DNA of 64,000 bases from Methylorubrum aminovorans (lineage in GTDB: Bacteria; Pseudomonadota; Alphaproteobacteria; Rhizobiales; Beijerinckiaceae), in assembly GCF_022179725.1 (NCBI RefSeq), contig NZ_BPRC01000016.1:53923-117922 (forward strand), in the 5' to 3' direction. The translations under genes were made by a program, and so were the position numbers. This document shows, one piece after another, positions 17,901-25,634 of the stretch (the stretch's first letter is position 1; the number at the start of each line of letters is the position of its first letter). The notes beneath the pieces were generated by a model, which was given only the letters and a program-made list of their open reading frames with translations, had not been told where the DNA came from and did not search any database.

Positions 17901-18650
17901 GAGCAGGCCGACGCGGCTGCGGGCGCCCGGCACGGTCGGCAGCGCGGCCAGGCTCTCGCCGACCCGGCCCGGCATGCGCGGATGGTAGAGGCCGGTCTCC
18001 GGATAGTGCTGCGGCGCGGGGGCGGCGGCGATCTCGCGCCACACGGCGCGGGGGCCGGCGGCGTAGCGCTGCACGAGGAAGCGCACGAGGCTCGCCACGT
18101 TCTCGTCCGAGCCCGCGAGCCAGTATTGCAGGGTGAGGAAGTAGGCGCGCACATCCTGCGCCGAACCGGGGATGAAGCGCAGGATCTTCGGCAGCTTGCG
18201 CACTAGCGCCATCTGCCTTGCCGCGTTGCCCTCCGCGCCCGGCTTGCCGCGCAGCCGCTTCAGGAAGTCGAGGGCCGAGCGCTTGGTCCCGCTCATGTCG
18301 AAGCGGTTGAGCTTGGTCGTGCGCACGATCTCGGAGGCCGAGAGGCAGCCGATCATCGCATCGCAGCTCTCACGGCGCGCCAGGATCGCCGGCAGGATCG
18401 CCCGAACGTGCTCGTCGAGGAACAGCATCGCCGAGACGACGATGTCCGCTCGCGCGATCTCCGCCTCGCAGGCGCGGAGCGCGCCCTTGTCCGTCTCCCA
18501 TTCGGCGGCGGCATGGAAGCTCAAGGCGAGCCCCGGCATCTCGGCCGCGAGCCGCAGGCGCGCCCGTTCCACCGCGCTCGCCAAGTGATTGTCGAGCGTG
18601 ACGATGGCGACGCGGATGGTGGGCCTATCGGCCGAAATGCGCCTTGGCAT
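14934..18650 (-). CDS. bchH: Magnesium chelatase subunit H
   Basis: The protein has 1238 residues, the usual length for the large porphyrin-binding subunit of Mg-chelatase (CobN/BchH family). Recognisable segments include VLHFGTHGALEFMPGKQ, LYAANNPSEGTLAKRR and GWSATAGAVQPWIYERITETF. With BchI and BchD (not in this window) it inserts Mg2+ into protoporphyrin IX, the branch point away from haem. The start lies 26 bp inside bchB; there is no strong ribosome site, which suggests coupling. Confidence 0.96.
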   Translation of the reverse strand: MPRRISADRPTIRVAIVTLDNHLASAVERARLRLAAEMPGLALSFHAAAEWETDKGALRACEAEIARADIVVSAMLFLDEHVRAILPAILARRESCDAMIGCLSASEIVRTTKLNRFDMSGTKRSALDFLKRLRGKPGAEGNAARQMALVRKLPKILRFIPGSAQDVRAYFLTLQYWLAGSDENVASLVRFLVQRYAAGPRAVWREIAAAPAPQHYPETGLYHPRMPGRVGESLAALPTVPGARSRVGLLLMRSYVLAGNTAHYDGVIAALEAKGLSVVPAFAAGLDNRPAVDAYFTVNGRPAIDALVSLTGFSLVGGPAYNDAAAAEATLARLDVPYLAAHALEFQTIEQWEAGSRGLSPVEATMMVAIPELDGATAPMVFGGRSSASGPGNARDMRVHPERAERLAARIDRLVSLRRRPKRERRLAVILFNFPPNAGATGSAAFLSVYASLLNTLRGLEAEGYDVAVPDSVDALRETILGGNAARYGTPANVHARVSAEDHVRRETYLPEIEAQWGPAPGRHQSNGADILVLGAQFGNVFVGVQPAFGYEGDPMRLLFEQGFAPTHAFSAFYRWLREDFSADAVLHFGTHGALEFMPGKQAGLSEACWPERLIGALPNIYLYAANNPSEGTLAKRRSAATLVSYLTPSLAAAGLYRGLCDLKASVERWRGLEPEATAERTALAAIIQAQGAAVDLVPAEPAWEGNPGPRVAALAAALFELEQTLIPHGLHVIGQGMAGEERVDLLLALAEASHSLKPARAGIELLIEGASLNEALAAAGLPADETHRAAFADLARIDADLARDSELPALMRALDGRFVAPVAGGDLLRNPGILPTGRNLHGFDPYRLPTAFALADGAKQVARVLERHLAEGRPLPESVALVLWGTDNLKSEGGPIAQALALIGAAPRFDGYGRLAGAELIPLESLGRPRIDAVVTLSGIFRDLLPLQTKLLAEASFMAASAEEPIERNFVRKHALAIQAEQGCDFETAALRVFSNAEGAYGANVNHLVESGRWDDQDELCETFSRRKSFAYGRTGRPEPRRDLMKAVLARVDLAYQNLDSVELGVTSVDHYFDGLGGMGRAVARARGEAVPIYISDQTRGEGRVRSLDEQVALETRTRMLNPKWYEGLLGHGYEGVRQIEATLTNTVGWSATAGAVQPWIYERITETFVLDDAMRDRMATLNPTACAKVASRLIEAHRRGFWTPDPAMRDALDRAEEELEDRLEGVTPGLTAGVAA

Positions 18651-20220
18651 CGTAGAGGGTCTCGAGGGTGATGAGCGGGAGCTGCCGCTCGCGGGCGAAG
18701 CGCTCGGTGTTGGCGCGGGCCTTTCCGCGCACGAAGAACGGGATCTTCTTCAGCTCCTTCTCGGCATCGGGCGCCCACGGCGCGGTGCGAACCGCGTCGG
18801 CACCCTGGATTGGGATGGGGGATGGAACGGGCGCCGACGCGAGGGGAGGAGTCGTCGGCGCCCGTTCCACGGCGTCCGCCGTCCCGTTCGGCCCGCGGCC
18901 GAGATGAGACGGGGCGGCGCCATCGTGGAATTCGGGATCTTCGCGGAACATCCCGAGGAGATGTTCCTCCAGCCCCATCATCAGGGGGTGCACGAGGGTG
19001 TCGAACAGGACGTTGGCGCCCTCGAAGCCCATCTGCGGCGAGTGGCGGGCGGGAAAGTCCTGGACGTGGATCGGCGCCGAGATCACCGCGCAGGGAATGC
19101 CGATCCGCTTGGCGATGTGGCGCTCCATCTGCGTGCCGAGCACGAGTTCGGGGGCCGCCGCCTGGATCGCCGCCTCGACGTCGAGGTAGTCGTCGGTGAT
19201 CGTCGCCTCGATGCCGTGAAGCGCCGCCTCCGCTCGAACCTCGCGGGCGAACTCGCGGGTATAGGTGCCGAGACCGACGAGCTTGAACCCGAGCTCGTGC
19301 GCGGCGACGCGGGCCAGAGCGAGGGCGTGCGTGGCGTCGCCGAACACGAAGACCCGCTTACCGGTGAGGTAAGTCGAATCGACCGACCGGCTGTACCAGG
19401 GCAGACGCGAGGGTGCGTCGGCGAGGACGGAAGCGGGATCGACGCCGGCGAGGGCCGCCACCGCTTCCACGAAGCGGGTCGTCGCGCCGACGCCGATCGG
19501 CACCACATCGACGAAGGGCTGCTGGAACGTCTTTTCAAGGTACTGCGCGGCGCTGCGCGCGACCTCGGGGTAGAGCACGACGTTGAAGTCGGCTTCACCC
19601 AGCCTGACGAGATCGGCGGGCGTAGCGCCCAGCGGCGCGACCACGTTCACCGCGATCCCGAGGTCGTCGAGGAGGCGCCGGATCTCGATCAGGTCGTCGC
19701 GATGGCGGAAGCCGAGAGCAGTGGGGCCGAGGATGTTGCAGGCGGGGCGCCGCCCTTCGCGGGGCGCACGCTCGGCCGACATCCCAGCCAGGGCGCGGAC
19801 CAACCGGTAGAAGGTCTCCGAGGCCCCCCAGTTCTCCTTCTTCTGGTAGGCCGGCAGTTCCAGCGGGATCACCGGGATCGGCAGGGCGAGCGCCTTGGCC
19901 AGCCCGCCCGGATCGTCCTGGATCAGCTCGGCGGTGCAGGAGGCGCCGACGATCATCGCCTGCGGCTGAAAGCGCGCGTAGGCGGCGGCGACCGCGTCCT
20001 TGAAGATCGCGGCGGTGTCGCGGCCGAGATCCTGGGCCTGGAAGGTGGTGTAGGTGACCGGTGGGCGCTTGGCGCGCCGCTCGATCATCGTGAAGAGCAG
20101 GTCGGCGTAGGTGTCGCCCTGGGGGGCATGCAGCACGTAGTGCAGCCCCTCCATCGCGGTGGCGACCCGCATGGCGCCGATATGCGGCGGTCCCTCATAG
20201 GTCCAGACGGTGAGCTGCAT
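18625..20220 (-). CDS. bchB: Dark-operative protochlorophyllide reductase subunit B
   Basis: The protein has 531 residues and resembles NifK. The N terminus MQLTVWTYEGPPHIGAMR and the cluster ligand Cys in VGASCTAELIQDDPG are present, as is the Asp in GDTYADLLF that supplies the unusual fourth ligand of the NB cluster in studied enzymes. A Pro/Ala-rich linker leads to a C-terminal region (WAPDAEKELKKIPFFVRGKAR) conserved in BchB. A GGAGG site precedes the ATG. It is 5 bp downstream of bchN. Confidence 0.96.
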   Translation of the reverse strand: MQLTVWTYEGPPHIGAMRVATAMEGLHYVLHAPQGDTYADLLFTMIERRAKRPPVTYTTFQAQDLGRDTAAIFKDAVAAAYARFQPQAMIVGASCTAELIQDDPGGLAKALALPIPVIPLELPAYQKKENWGASETFYRLVRALAGMSAERAPREGRRPACNILGPTALGFRHRDDLIEIRRLLDDLGIAVNVVAPLGATPADLVRLGEADFNVVLYPEVARSAAQYLEKTFQQPFVDVVPIGVGATTRFVEAVAALAGVDPASVLADAPSRLPWYSRSVDSTYLTGKRVFVFGDATHALALARVAAHELGFKLVGLGTYTREFAREVRAEAALHGIEATITDDYLDVEAAIQAAAPELVLGTQMERHIAKRIGIPCAVISAPIHVQDFPARHSPQMGFEGANVLFDTLVHPLMMGLEEHLLGMFREDPEFHDGAAPSHLGRGPNGTADAVERAPTTPPLASAPVPSPIPIQGADAVRTAPWAPDAEKELKKIPFFVRGKARANTERFARERQLPLITLETLYDAKAHFGR

Positions 20221-20225
20221 GGCCG

Positions 20226-21494
20226 CTACACCTCCAGCCGGGCGCGCCGGTCGAGCGGGCGCGCGAACAATTCGGCGAGGTCGCCCGCCTGCTCGTAGCC
20301 TTGGATCGGCGTGAACAGCAGTTCGATCGACCACTTCGTGGTCAGCCCCTCCGCCTCCAGCGGGTTGGCGAGGCCGAGGCCGCATACGGTCAGGTCCGGT
20401 TGCGCGAGCCGGCAGCGGTCGAGCCCGTTGTCGAGGCTCTGGCCCTCCACCACAGCGGTGTTGTGGGGGAGCCATTCGAGCTCGGCGGCGAGGTGAGCAC
20501 GATGGAGGTAGGGCGTGCCGACCTCGATCAGCGCGGCGCCCATCTCCCGCGACAGGAAGCGGGCGAGCGGCACTTCCAGCTGCGAATCGGGGAAGAAGAA
20601 CACCCGCTTGCCGGCGAGCTTCTCGGTGTACGGGGCGAGCGCCTGACGCGAGCGGCGCAGACCCGGCGCCGTCACCGCCTCGAACCGGGCGGGATCGACA
20701 CCGAAGGCCTCGGCTGCCGCGCGAAGCCACGCGGTCGTCCCCTCGGCCCCCAGCGGGAACGGGGCGGCGATGCGCCGGACCCCGCGCTCTTCCAGGGCCC
20801 GCGCGGTATCCGCGAGGAAAGGCTGGGCCAGGAGGAAGCGCGTGCCGCGCCCGACCGGGGGCATCTGGCCGGCCCGCCGCGCCGGCAGGAAGCGGGCCAT
20901 GACGCCGAGATCGGAGAACAGCCGGGCGAACTGATCCTCGACCACGTCGGCCAGCGTACCGACGACGAGGAGTTCGTCCGTCATCGCCGCCTCCGGCAGT
21001 TCCGGCACGAGGGAGGCGAGACAGGCATCCTCGCCCTGGGTGAAGGTCGTCTCGATGCCGGAACCCGAATAGTTCAGCACCCGCACGTCCGGAGCGAGGC
21101 GCCGCGACAGCCGCAGGGCCGCCCGCGAGAGGTCGAGCTTGATCACCTCGGACGGGCAGGAGCCGACGAGGAACAGCAGCCGGATATCGGGCCGCCGCTC
21201 GATCAGCCGCGTCACCACCCGGTCGAGTTCGTCGTTCATGTCAGCCAGCCCGGCCAGATCGCGCTCGTCGATGATGGCGGTGGCAAAACGCGGCTCGGCG
21301 AAGATCATCACGCCCGCCGCCGACTGGATCAGGTGGGCGCAGGTGCGCGAGCCGACGACGAGGAAGAACGCGTCCTGGATCTTCCGGTGGAGCCAGACGA
21401 TGCCGGTGAGGCCGCAGAACACCGCCCGCTGGCCGTGCTCGGCGCGGACCGCGACGCCGCACCCGGTAGAGGGAAGAGGCGCGTGGGCGTTCAC
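20226..21494 (-). CDS. bchN: Dark-operative protochlorophyllide reductase subunit N
   Basis: The protein has 422 residues and resembles NifD. The three Cys ligands of the NB cluster are visible in VFCGLTG, GSRTCAHLI and LVGSCPSEVIK. With BchB it forms the catalytic component of the oxygen-sensitive dark reductase. The start is GTG, overlapping the bchF stop (GTGA) with GGGGAG 8 bp upstream; the longer open frame upstream belongs to another frame of bchF. Confidence 0.96.
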   Translation of the reverse strand: MNAHAPLPSTGCGVAVRAEHGQRAVFCGLTGIVWLHRKIQDAFFLVVGSRTCAHLIQSAAGVMIFAEPRFATAIIDERDLAGLADMNDELDRVVTRLIERRPDIRLLFLVGSCPSEVIKLDLSRAALRLSRRLAPDVRVLNYSGSGIETTFTQGEDACLASLVPELPEAAMTDELLVVGTLADVVEDQFARLFSDLGVMARFLPARRAGQMPPVGRGTRFLLAQPFLADTARALEERGVRRIAAPFPLGAEGTTAWLRAAAEAFGVDPARFEAVTAPGLRRSRQALAPYTEKLAGKRVFFFPDSQLEVPLARFLSREMGAALIEVGTPYLHRAHLAAELEWLPHNTAVVEGQSLDNGLDRCRLAQPDLTVCGLGLANPLEAEGLTTKWSIELLFTPIQGYEQAGDLAELFARPLDRRARLEV

Positions 21495-21994
21495 CGGGCG
21501 GTCTCCCCTGCGAAAGCGAGGGAGACCGGGGCTTCGAGCCGGGCCGCTCGGAGCTTCAGGAGGAACTGGCCGGCATTGATGAGGTATGTGGCGTAGGCGG
21601 CGAGCGCGAGGACCAACAATCCCTGCGTATCGAGCAGGCGTAAGCCGAATGCCGCGAGGTAGGCCGTGTGCAGCCCCAGCACGAGCATGCTGAACACGTC
21701 CTCCCAGAAGAAGGCCGGCGCGAACAGGTAGCGGCCGAACACGACCTTCTCCCAGATCGAGCCCGTCACCATGATGGCGTAGAGGACGAGGGTCTTGGCG
21801 ACGACGGAGGCGTTGGCGATCTCCGCCCCCTCCCCCGTCGCGAGCGTGCGCAGCACGAGCGCGAGGCTGGCTAGGAAAACGAGGAATTGCAGCGGAGCCA
21901 GCACACCCTGCACCAGAGTCCAAGCCGAGGCGTCGCGCCGCTGACGCTCTGCCGGCGTGTAGAGCGGTCTATGTCGGCCCTGGCGTTGACGCAT
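21491..21994 (-). CDS. bchF: 3-vinyl bacteriochlorophyllide hydratase
   Basis: This membrane protein has 167 residues and four or so helices, with ASAWTLVQGVLAPLQF, TGSIWEKVVFGRYLFAPAFFWEDVFSM and YLINAGQFLLKLR, quoted in parts. BchF hydrates the C3 vinyl group on the route to bacteriochlorophyll a. It is the first gene of the minus-strand bch/puh unit; a promoter with a PpsR-like dyad lies about 60-100 bp upstream. The start at 21994 has GAGGG 8 bp before it. Confidence 0.93.
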   Translation of the reverse strand: MRQRQGRHRPLYTPAERQRRDASAWTLVQGVLAPLQFLVFLASLALVLRTLATGEGAEIANASVVAKTLVLYAIMVTGSIWEKVVFGRYLFAPAFFWEDVFSMLVLGLHTAYLAAFGLRLLDTQGLLVLALAAYATYLINAGQFLLKLRAARLEAPVSLAFAGETAR

Positions 21995-22051
21995 GGCGTC
22001 CGCCCTCGCTCGCGTTGTCGGCCCTGCGCCGCAGAACCTCGGATGGGAGTG

Positions 22052-22093
22052 AGGGTAGGCTTCGTCACTTGAAAGTGTCAATCCAAGTTGACG
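22052..22093 (-). promoter_or_regulatory. bchF promoter with overlapping PpsR-type dyad
   Basis: On the minus strand a consensus -35 TTGACA (22081 to 22076) is followed 18 bp later by TACCCT (22057 to 22052), a fair -10. The -35 lies inside the dyad CGTCAACTTGGATTGACA (22093 to 22076), which matches the PpsR/CrtJ site TGT-N12-ACA except for the first base; its core GTCAA-N6-TTGAC is a perfect palindrome (22077-22092). PpsR bound here would block the -35. Binding is inferred from the known family consensus. Confidence 0.65.
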
Positions 22094-22256
22094 CTTGTTC
22101 GATATTACATGTTTTGGCCGCCGCGTTCGCCCGAGGGATTGCCAATGGCGGCGGGAAGCGTATCGTTAGCCTACACGCGTCCGTTGCTTTGGGCGTCGCG
22201 CGATGCATTAAAATGCGCATTGCCCCGCCGAGCTGCTTCCTCAGAGGGAGACGCCT

Positions 22257-23135
22257 ATGGGTGAGTGGAGGCATCTCGGCGGGCACTTCGAACTCCCTGT
22301 GGGAGTGTCGGACTGCAGCGTCTTGGCGGAGCCCGAGATAGGCTCGACCACAGCATTTCAGCCGGATGATTCGGGGATGCGCCGTCAGCTGGCGAGCATC
22401 GTCGAGGCCGAGATCCTGCCCCGGCTCATGCTGGTCCACCGGAATCAGGTCCGCCCCCAGGCCCCCACTTCCGGTCGCCATCCGGCACCCGATGAGGTCG
22501 AGCGCCTTTGCGCGTTGCTGCTCGCGCGCACCGACACCGATCTCGCTCATCACCTGCTGCAGTTCCTCGACGCGGGGCTGTCGCTCGAGAGCGTGTTGGT
22601 CGAGTTGCTCGCGCCCATGGCCCGGCATCTCGGCCGCCTCTGGGAAGAGGACGCCTGCGATTTCGTCGACGTGTCCCTGGCGCTCGGTCGGCTTCAGGCG
22701 GCGGCACACGATCTATGCGCGCAGTTCGAGGACGAGACCAGCGGCCCTTCCGGACGCAGCGTCCTGTTGCTTCCGTGCCCCGGCGAGACGCATGTCTTCG
22801 CGCTCTCGCTCATGGCAAGCATCTTCCGGGAATCGGGTTGGGACGTGACGACCTGCGTCGGATCGGATTGCAATGAGCTGATCCGATCGGAATGGTTCGA
22901 CGTCGTCGGACTGACGCTGTCGTGCGATGTCTTCCTGCCCAGCCTTCCGGCGCTGATCCACAGCCTGCGCGAGGCCTCCCGCAATTCGAGGCTCAAGGTG
23001 CTGGTCGGCGGTCCTTACTTTGTCCGGAATCCGAACCACGTACGCCTCGTTGGCGCCGACGGAACTGCGGAAGATGGGCGGCTTGCCCCCCTGATCGCAG
23101 AAAGCTTGCTTGAAATGCGGACCCGACCCTGTTGA
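22257..23135 (+). CDS. ppaA: PpaA/AerR-type B12-binding antirepressor of photosynthesis genes
   Basis: The protein has 292 residues. Residues about 40-150 resemble the four-helix cap that precedes B12-binding domains, and residues 165-285 form a Rossmann-like cobalamin-binding fold (LLLPCPGETHVFALSLMASIFRESGW, VVGLTLSCDVFLPSLPALI, LVGGPYFVRNP, quoted in pieces). AerR/PpaA proteins bind cobalamin and modulate PpsR/CrtJ. It lies directly upstream of ppsR, as in other purple bacteria. GGGAG lies 7 bp before the ATG. Confidence 0.87.
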   Translation: MGEWRHLGGHFELPVGVSDCSVLAEPEIGSTTAFQPDDSGMRRQLASIVEAEILPRLMLVHRNQVRPQAPTSGRHPAPDEVERLCALLLARTDTDLAHHLLQFLDAGLSLESVLVELLAPMARHLGRLWEEDACDFVDVSLALGRLQAAAHDLCAQFEDETSGPSGRSVLLLPCPGETHVFALSLMASIFRESGWDVTTCVGSDCNELIRSEWFDVVGLTLSCDVFLPSLPALIHSLREASRNSRLKVLVGGPYFVRNPNHVRLVGADGTAEDGRLAPLIAESLLEMRTRPC

Positions 23136-23165
23136 TAAGGACGGCTTCTGCGCCCTCACGAAGTA

Positions 23166-24623
23166 TTGACCTTGAGCAGCTTGGCGAGCCCTTCTCCCTG
23201 GCGCCCTTCCCCGGCGCTGCAACAGGCGGCCGGTCTCCTCGACGGGGAGACTGCCGGGTTGCTGATCGCCGCAACCTCCGATCTGTCCCTCGTGGTCGAT
23301 GATCGCGGGATCATCCGCGATACCTCATCCGGCCGGTCCGATTTCGAAGGTCAGGGCATCGACACCTGGCTCGGCAAGCCGTGGATCGACACGGTCACCG
23401 TCGAAAGTCGGCCGAAGATCGATGCGCTGCTGCGTGACGCCGCGCCCGGCACCATGACCCGTTGGCGGCAGGTCAACCATCCCTCGCCCACCGGCACGGA
23501 CCTGCCGATTCGCTACGCCACACTGCGCCCGAACAAGGACGGCCCGATCATCGTGATCGGCCAGGACCTCCGGGCGACGGCGGCGCTCCAGCGGCGTCTG
23601 GCCGAAACCCAGCAGGCTCTGGAGCGCGATTACGACCGCCTTCGCTCCGCCGAGACGCGCTACAAGCTGCTGTTCCAGCTCTCCGGCGAGCCGGTGCTGG
23701 TGGTCGATGCGGGCACCCGGCGCGTCACCGAGATCAACCCGGCAGCCATGCGGTTGCTCGGTCGTCCGCAGAAGCGCGTGATCGGCCAGGACGCGGCCGA
23801 TCTGTTCGATGCCGGCAGCCTGCGGGACTTGCAGGCCCTGTTTGCCGGTCTGCGCGTCACCGGGCAGGCGGCGGATCTCGTCGTGCCGTTGACCGGCGGA
23901 CGGGGTGACGTCCGCGTCTCCGCCTCCCTGTTCCGTGGCGAGGGGACGACCTCCGTTCTGGTGCGCCTCGCGCCGCTGGCGCCGGTGAGGCCGGAGCGTG
24001 TTGCGGTCGGCGGCGCGCTCGACGTGATCCAGCGCATGCCCGAAGGCTTCGTCGTCACCGATGCCGCGCGCCGCATCCTCACCGCCAACGGCGCCTTCCT
24101 CGATCTGACCCAGCACGCCACCGAGGAGCAGGTGCGCGGACGGACGCTGGATAGCTGGCTCGGCCGCGAGGAGACCGATGCACTCGCGCTGTTCGCGATG
24201 CTGCGCGATCACGGCTCGGTGCGTCATTTCCCGACCGTGGTGCGGGGCCAGTACGGATCTTTGGAAGAGGTCGAGGTCGCCGCTGTCGCCACCTCCCACG
24301 CCGAGCAGCCGTGTTTCGGCTTCACCCTCCGCGCGACGCCCCGGCGTGCCGCACCCGTCCATCTGGCCGGCACAACGCACGACCTGCCACGCTCCGTCGA
24401 ACAGATGACCGAGTTGGTCGGCCGCGTCTCGATGAAGGCGCTCGTGCGCGAGACGACCGACCTCATCGAAAAGCTGTGCATCGAGGCGGCACTGCGGATC
24501 ACCCGCGACAACCGCGCCTCGGCCGCGGAGATGCTCGGCCTCAGCCGGCAGGGTCTTTATGCGAAGATGCGGCGCTATGGCATCGGCGATCTCGACGCCA
24601 GCGACCCTGAGTTGACGCCCTGA
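23166..24623 (+). CDS. ppsR: Transcriptional repressor of photosynthesis genes PpsR (CrtJ)
   Basis: The protein has 485 residues, with an N-terminal PAS-like region, a Q-linker/coiled coil near RRLAETQQALERDYDRLRSAE, two further PAS domains (about 160-270 and 285-390) and a C-terminal Fis-type helix-turn-helix (RASAAEMLGLSRQGLYAKMRRYG). PpsR represses bch, crt and puc genes in oxygen by binding TGT-N12-ACA. A Cys near residue 440 (KLCIEAAL) sits just before the HTH, near the position of the redox Cys in Rhodobacter. The longest frame starts with TTG and has no clear ribosome site, so the exact start is uncertain. Confidence 0.92.
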   Translation: MTLSSLASPSPWRPSPALQQAAGLLDGETAGLLIAATSDLSLVVDDRGIIRDTSSGRSDFEGQGIDTWLGKPWIDTVTVESRPKIDALLRDAAPGTMTRWRQVNHPSPTGTDLPIRYATLRPNKDGPIIVIGQDLRATAALQRRLAETQQALERDYDRLRSAETRYKLLFQLSGEPVLVVDAGTRRVTEINPAAMRLLGRPQKRVIGQDAADLFDAGSLRDLQALFAGLRVTGQAADLVVPLTGGRGDVRVSASLFRGEGTTSVLVRLAPLAPVRPERVAVGGALDVIQRMPEGFVVTDAARRILTANGAFLDLTQHATEEQVRGRTLDSWLGREETDALALFAMLRDHGSVRHFPTVVRGQYGSLEEVEVAAVATSHAEQPCFGFTLRATPRRAAPVHLAGTTHDLPRSVEQMTELVGRVSMKALVRETTDLIEKLCIEAALRITRDNRASAAEMLGLSRQGLYAKMRRYGIGDLDASDPELTP

Positions 24624-24641
24624 ACGGCAATGCAGGGATTT

Positions 24642-24655
24642 TGAATTATAATTCA
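24642..24655. repeat. 14-bp perfect AT-rich palindrome between ppsR and bchG
   Basis: TGAATTATAATTCA is its own reverse complement and lies 19 bp after the ppsR stop in a conspicuously AT-rich spacer. It could be part of a ppsR 3' end or a protein-binding site; no T-tract follows. Confidence 0.5.
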
Positions 24656-24698
24656 TATTTATTGAACTCTTTGGATGAGCAATTTAGTTCGGCCCAAG

Positions 24699-24746
24699 TG
24701 TAAAGCCTGATTGACACATCCTGTCCGACGCCGGTAGCGTTCGGGT
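24699..24746 (+). promoter_or_regulatory. bchG promoter with perfect PpsR site; possibly leaderless
   Basis: TGTAAAGCCTGATTGACA (24699-24716) matches TGT-N12-ACA exactly. Its right half contains the consensus -35 TTGACA (24711-24716). An 18-bp spacer leads to TAGCGT (24735-24740) as -10, the same spacing as at bchF. The bchG ATG at 24747 begins 7 bp after this -10, about where transcription should start, and no Shine-Dalgarno is present, so the mRNA may be leaderless. Confidence 0.72.
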
Positions 24747-25634
24747 ATGGCAACGCCCGCACCGAGTGCCGTCGTCGAGCTGCTCAAGCCGATCACATGG
24801 TTCGCACCGATGTGGGCCTTCGGCTGCGGAGTCATCTCGTCCGGCCATGCGCCCACAGGACAATGGCTGGTCATCGCGGCGGGGGTGGTGCTGGCCGGAC
24901 CGCTGGTCTGCGCCACGAGCCAGGCCGCCAACGATTGGTTCGACCGCCACGTCGATGCCATCAACGAGCCGAATCGTCCGATTCCGTCCGGCCGCATTCC
25001 CGGCCGCTGGGGGCTCTATCTGGCGGCCGGTTGGACGATCCTGTCGCTGATCGTCGCTGCGATGCTCGGCCCCTGGATCCTCGGCGCCGCTCTGTTCGGC
25101 CTCGTCCTGGCCTGGATCTACTCCGCGCCGCCGCTTCGGCTGAAGCGCAACGGCTGGTGGGGAAACTCCGCGGTGGCTCTCTGCTACGAGGGGCTGCCCT
25201 GGTTCACCGGCGCGGCGGTGATGGCCGCTTCGATGCCCGACGAGCGGGTGCTCCTCGTCGCCCTGCTCTACTCCGTCGGCGCCCACGGCATCATGACCCT
25301 CAACGACTTCAAGTCTGTCGAAGGCGACCGGGCGATGGGCCTGCGCTCACTGCCGGTGCAACTCGGCTCCGATCGTGCGGCGCGCTTCGCCTGCCTCGTC
25401 ATGGCCCTGCCGCAGGTGGCGGTGATGGTGCTGCTCTTCGCCTGGGAGCGCCCCTGGCACGCCGCTTTGGTCGCGGCCCTCCTCGCCGGGCAACTCGCCC
25501 TGATGGCGCACTTCCTGAAATCGCCTCGCGCCCGCGCCGCTTGGTACAATGGCACCGGCACGACGCTCTACGTCCTCGGCATGCTGGCCTCGGCTTTCGC
25601 CCTGCGCCCGCTCGTGCAAGGGCTGGCACCATGA
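24747..25634 (+). CDS. bchG: Bacteriochlorophyll synthase (chlorophyllide esterifying prenyltransferase)
   Basis: This UbiA-superfamily membrane protein has 295 residues and eight or nine helices. The first Asp-rich motif is NDWFDRHVDAINEPNRPIPSG (read in two parts) and the second is NDFKSVEGDRAMG. It attaches the geranylgeranyl/phytyl tail to bacteriochlorophyllide. It is first in the bchG-transporter-bchP series, under a PpsR-type promoter. Its stop overlaps the next start by ATGA. Confidence 0.95.
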   Translation: MATPAPSAVVELLKPITWFAPMWAFGCGVISSGHAPTGQWLVIAAGVVLAGPLVCATSQAANDWFDRHVDAINEPNRPIPSGRIPGRWGLYLAAGWTILSLIVAAMLGPWILGAALFGLVLAWIYSAPPLRLKRNGWWGNSAVALCYEGLPWFTGAAVMAASMPDERVLLVALLYSVGAHGIMTLNDFKSVEGDRAMGLRSLPVQLGSDRAARFACLVMALPQVAVMVLLFAWERPWHAALVAALLAGQLALMAHFLKSPRARAAWYNGTGTTLYVLGMLASAFALRPLVQGLAP

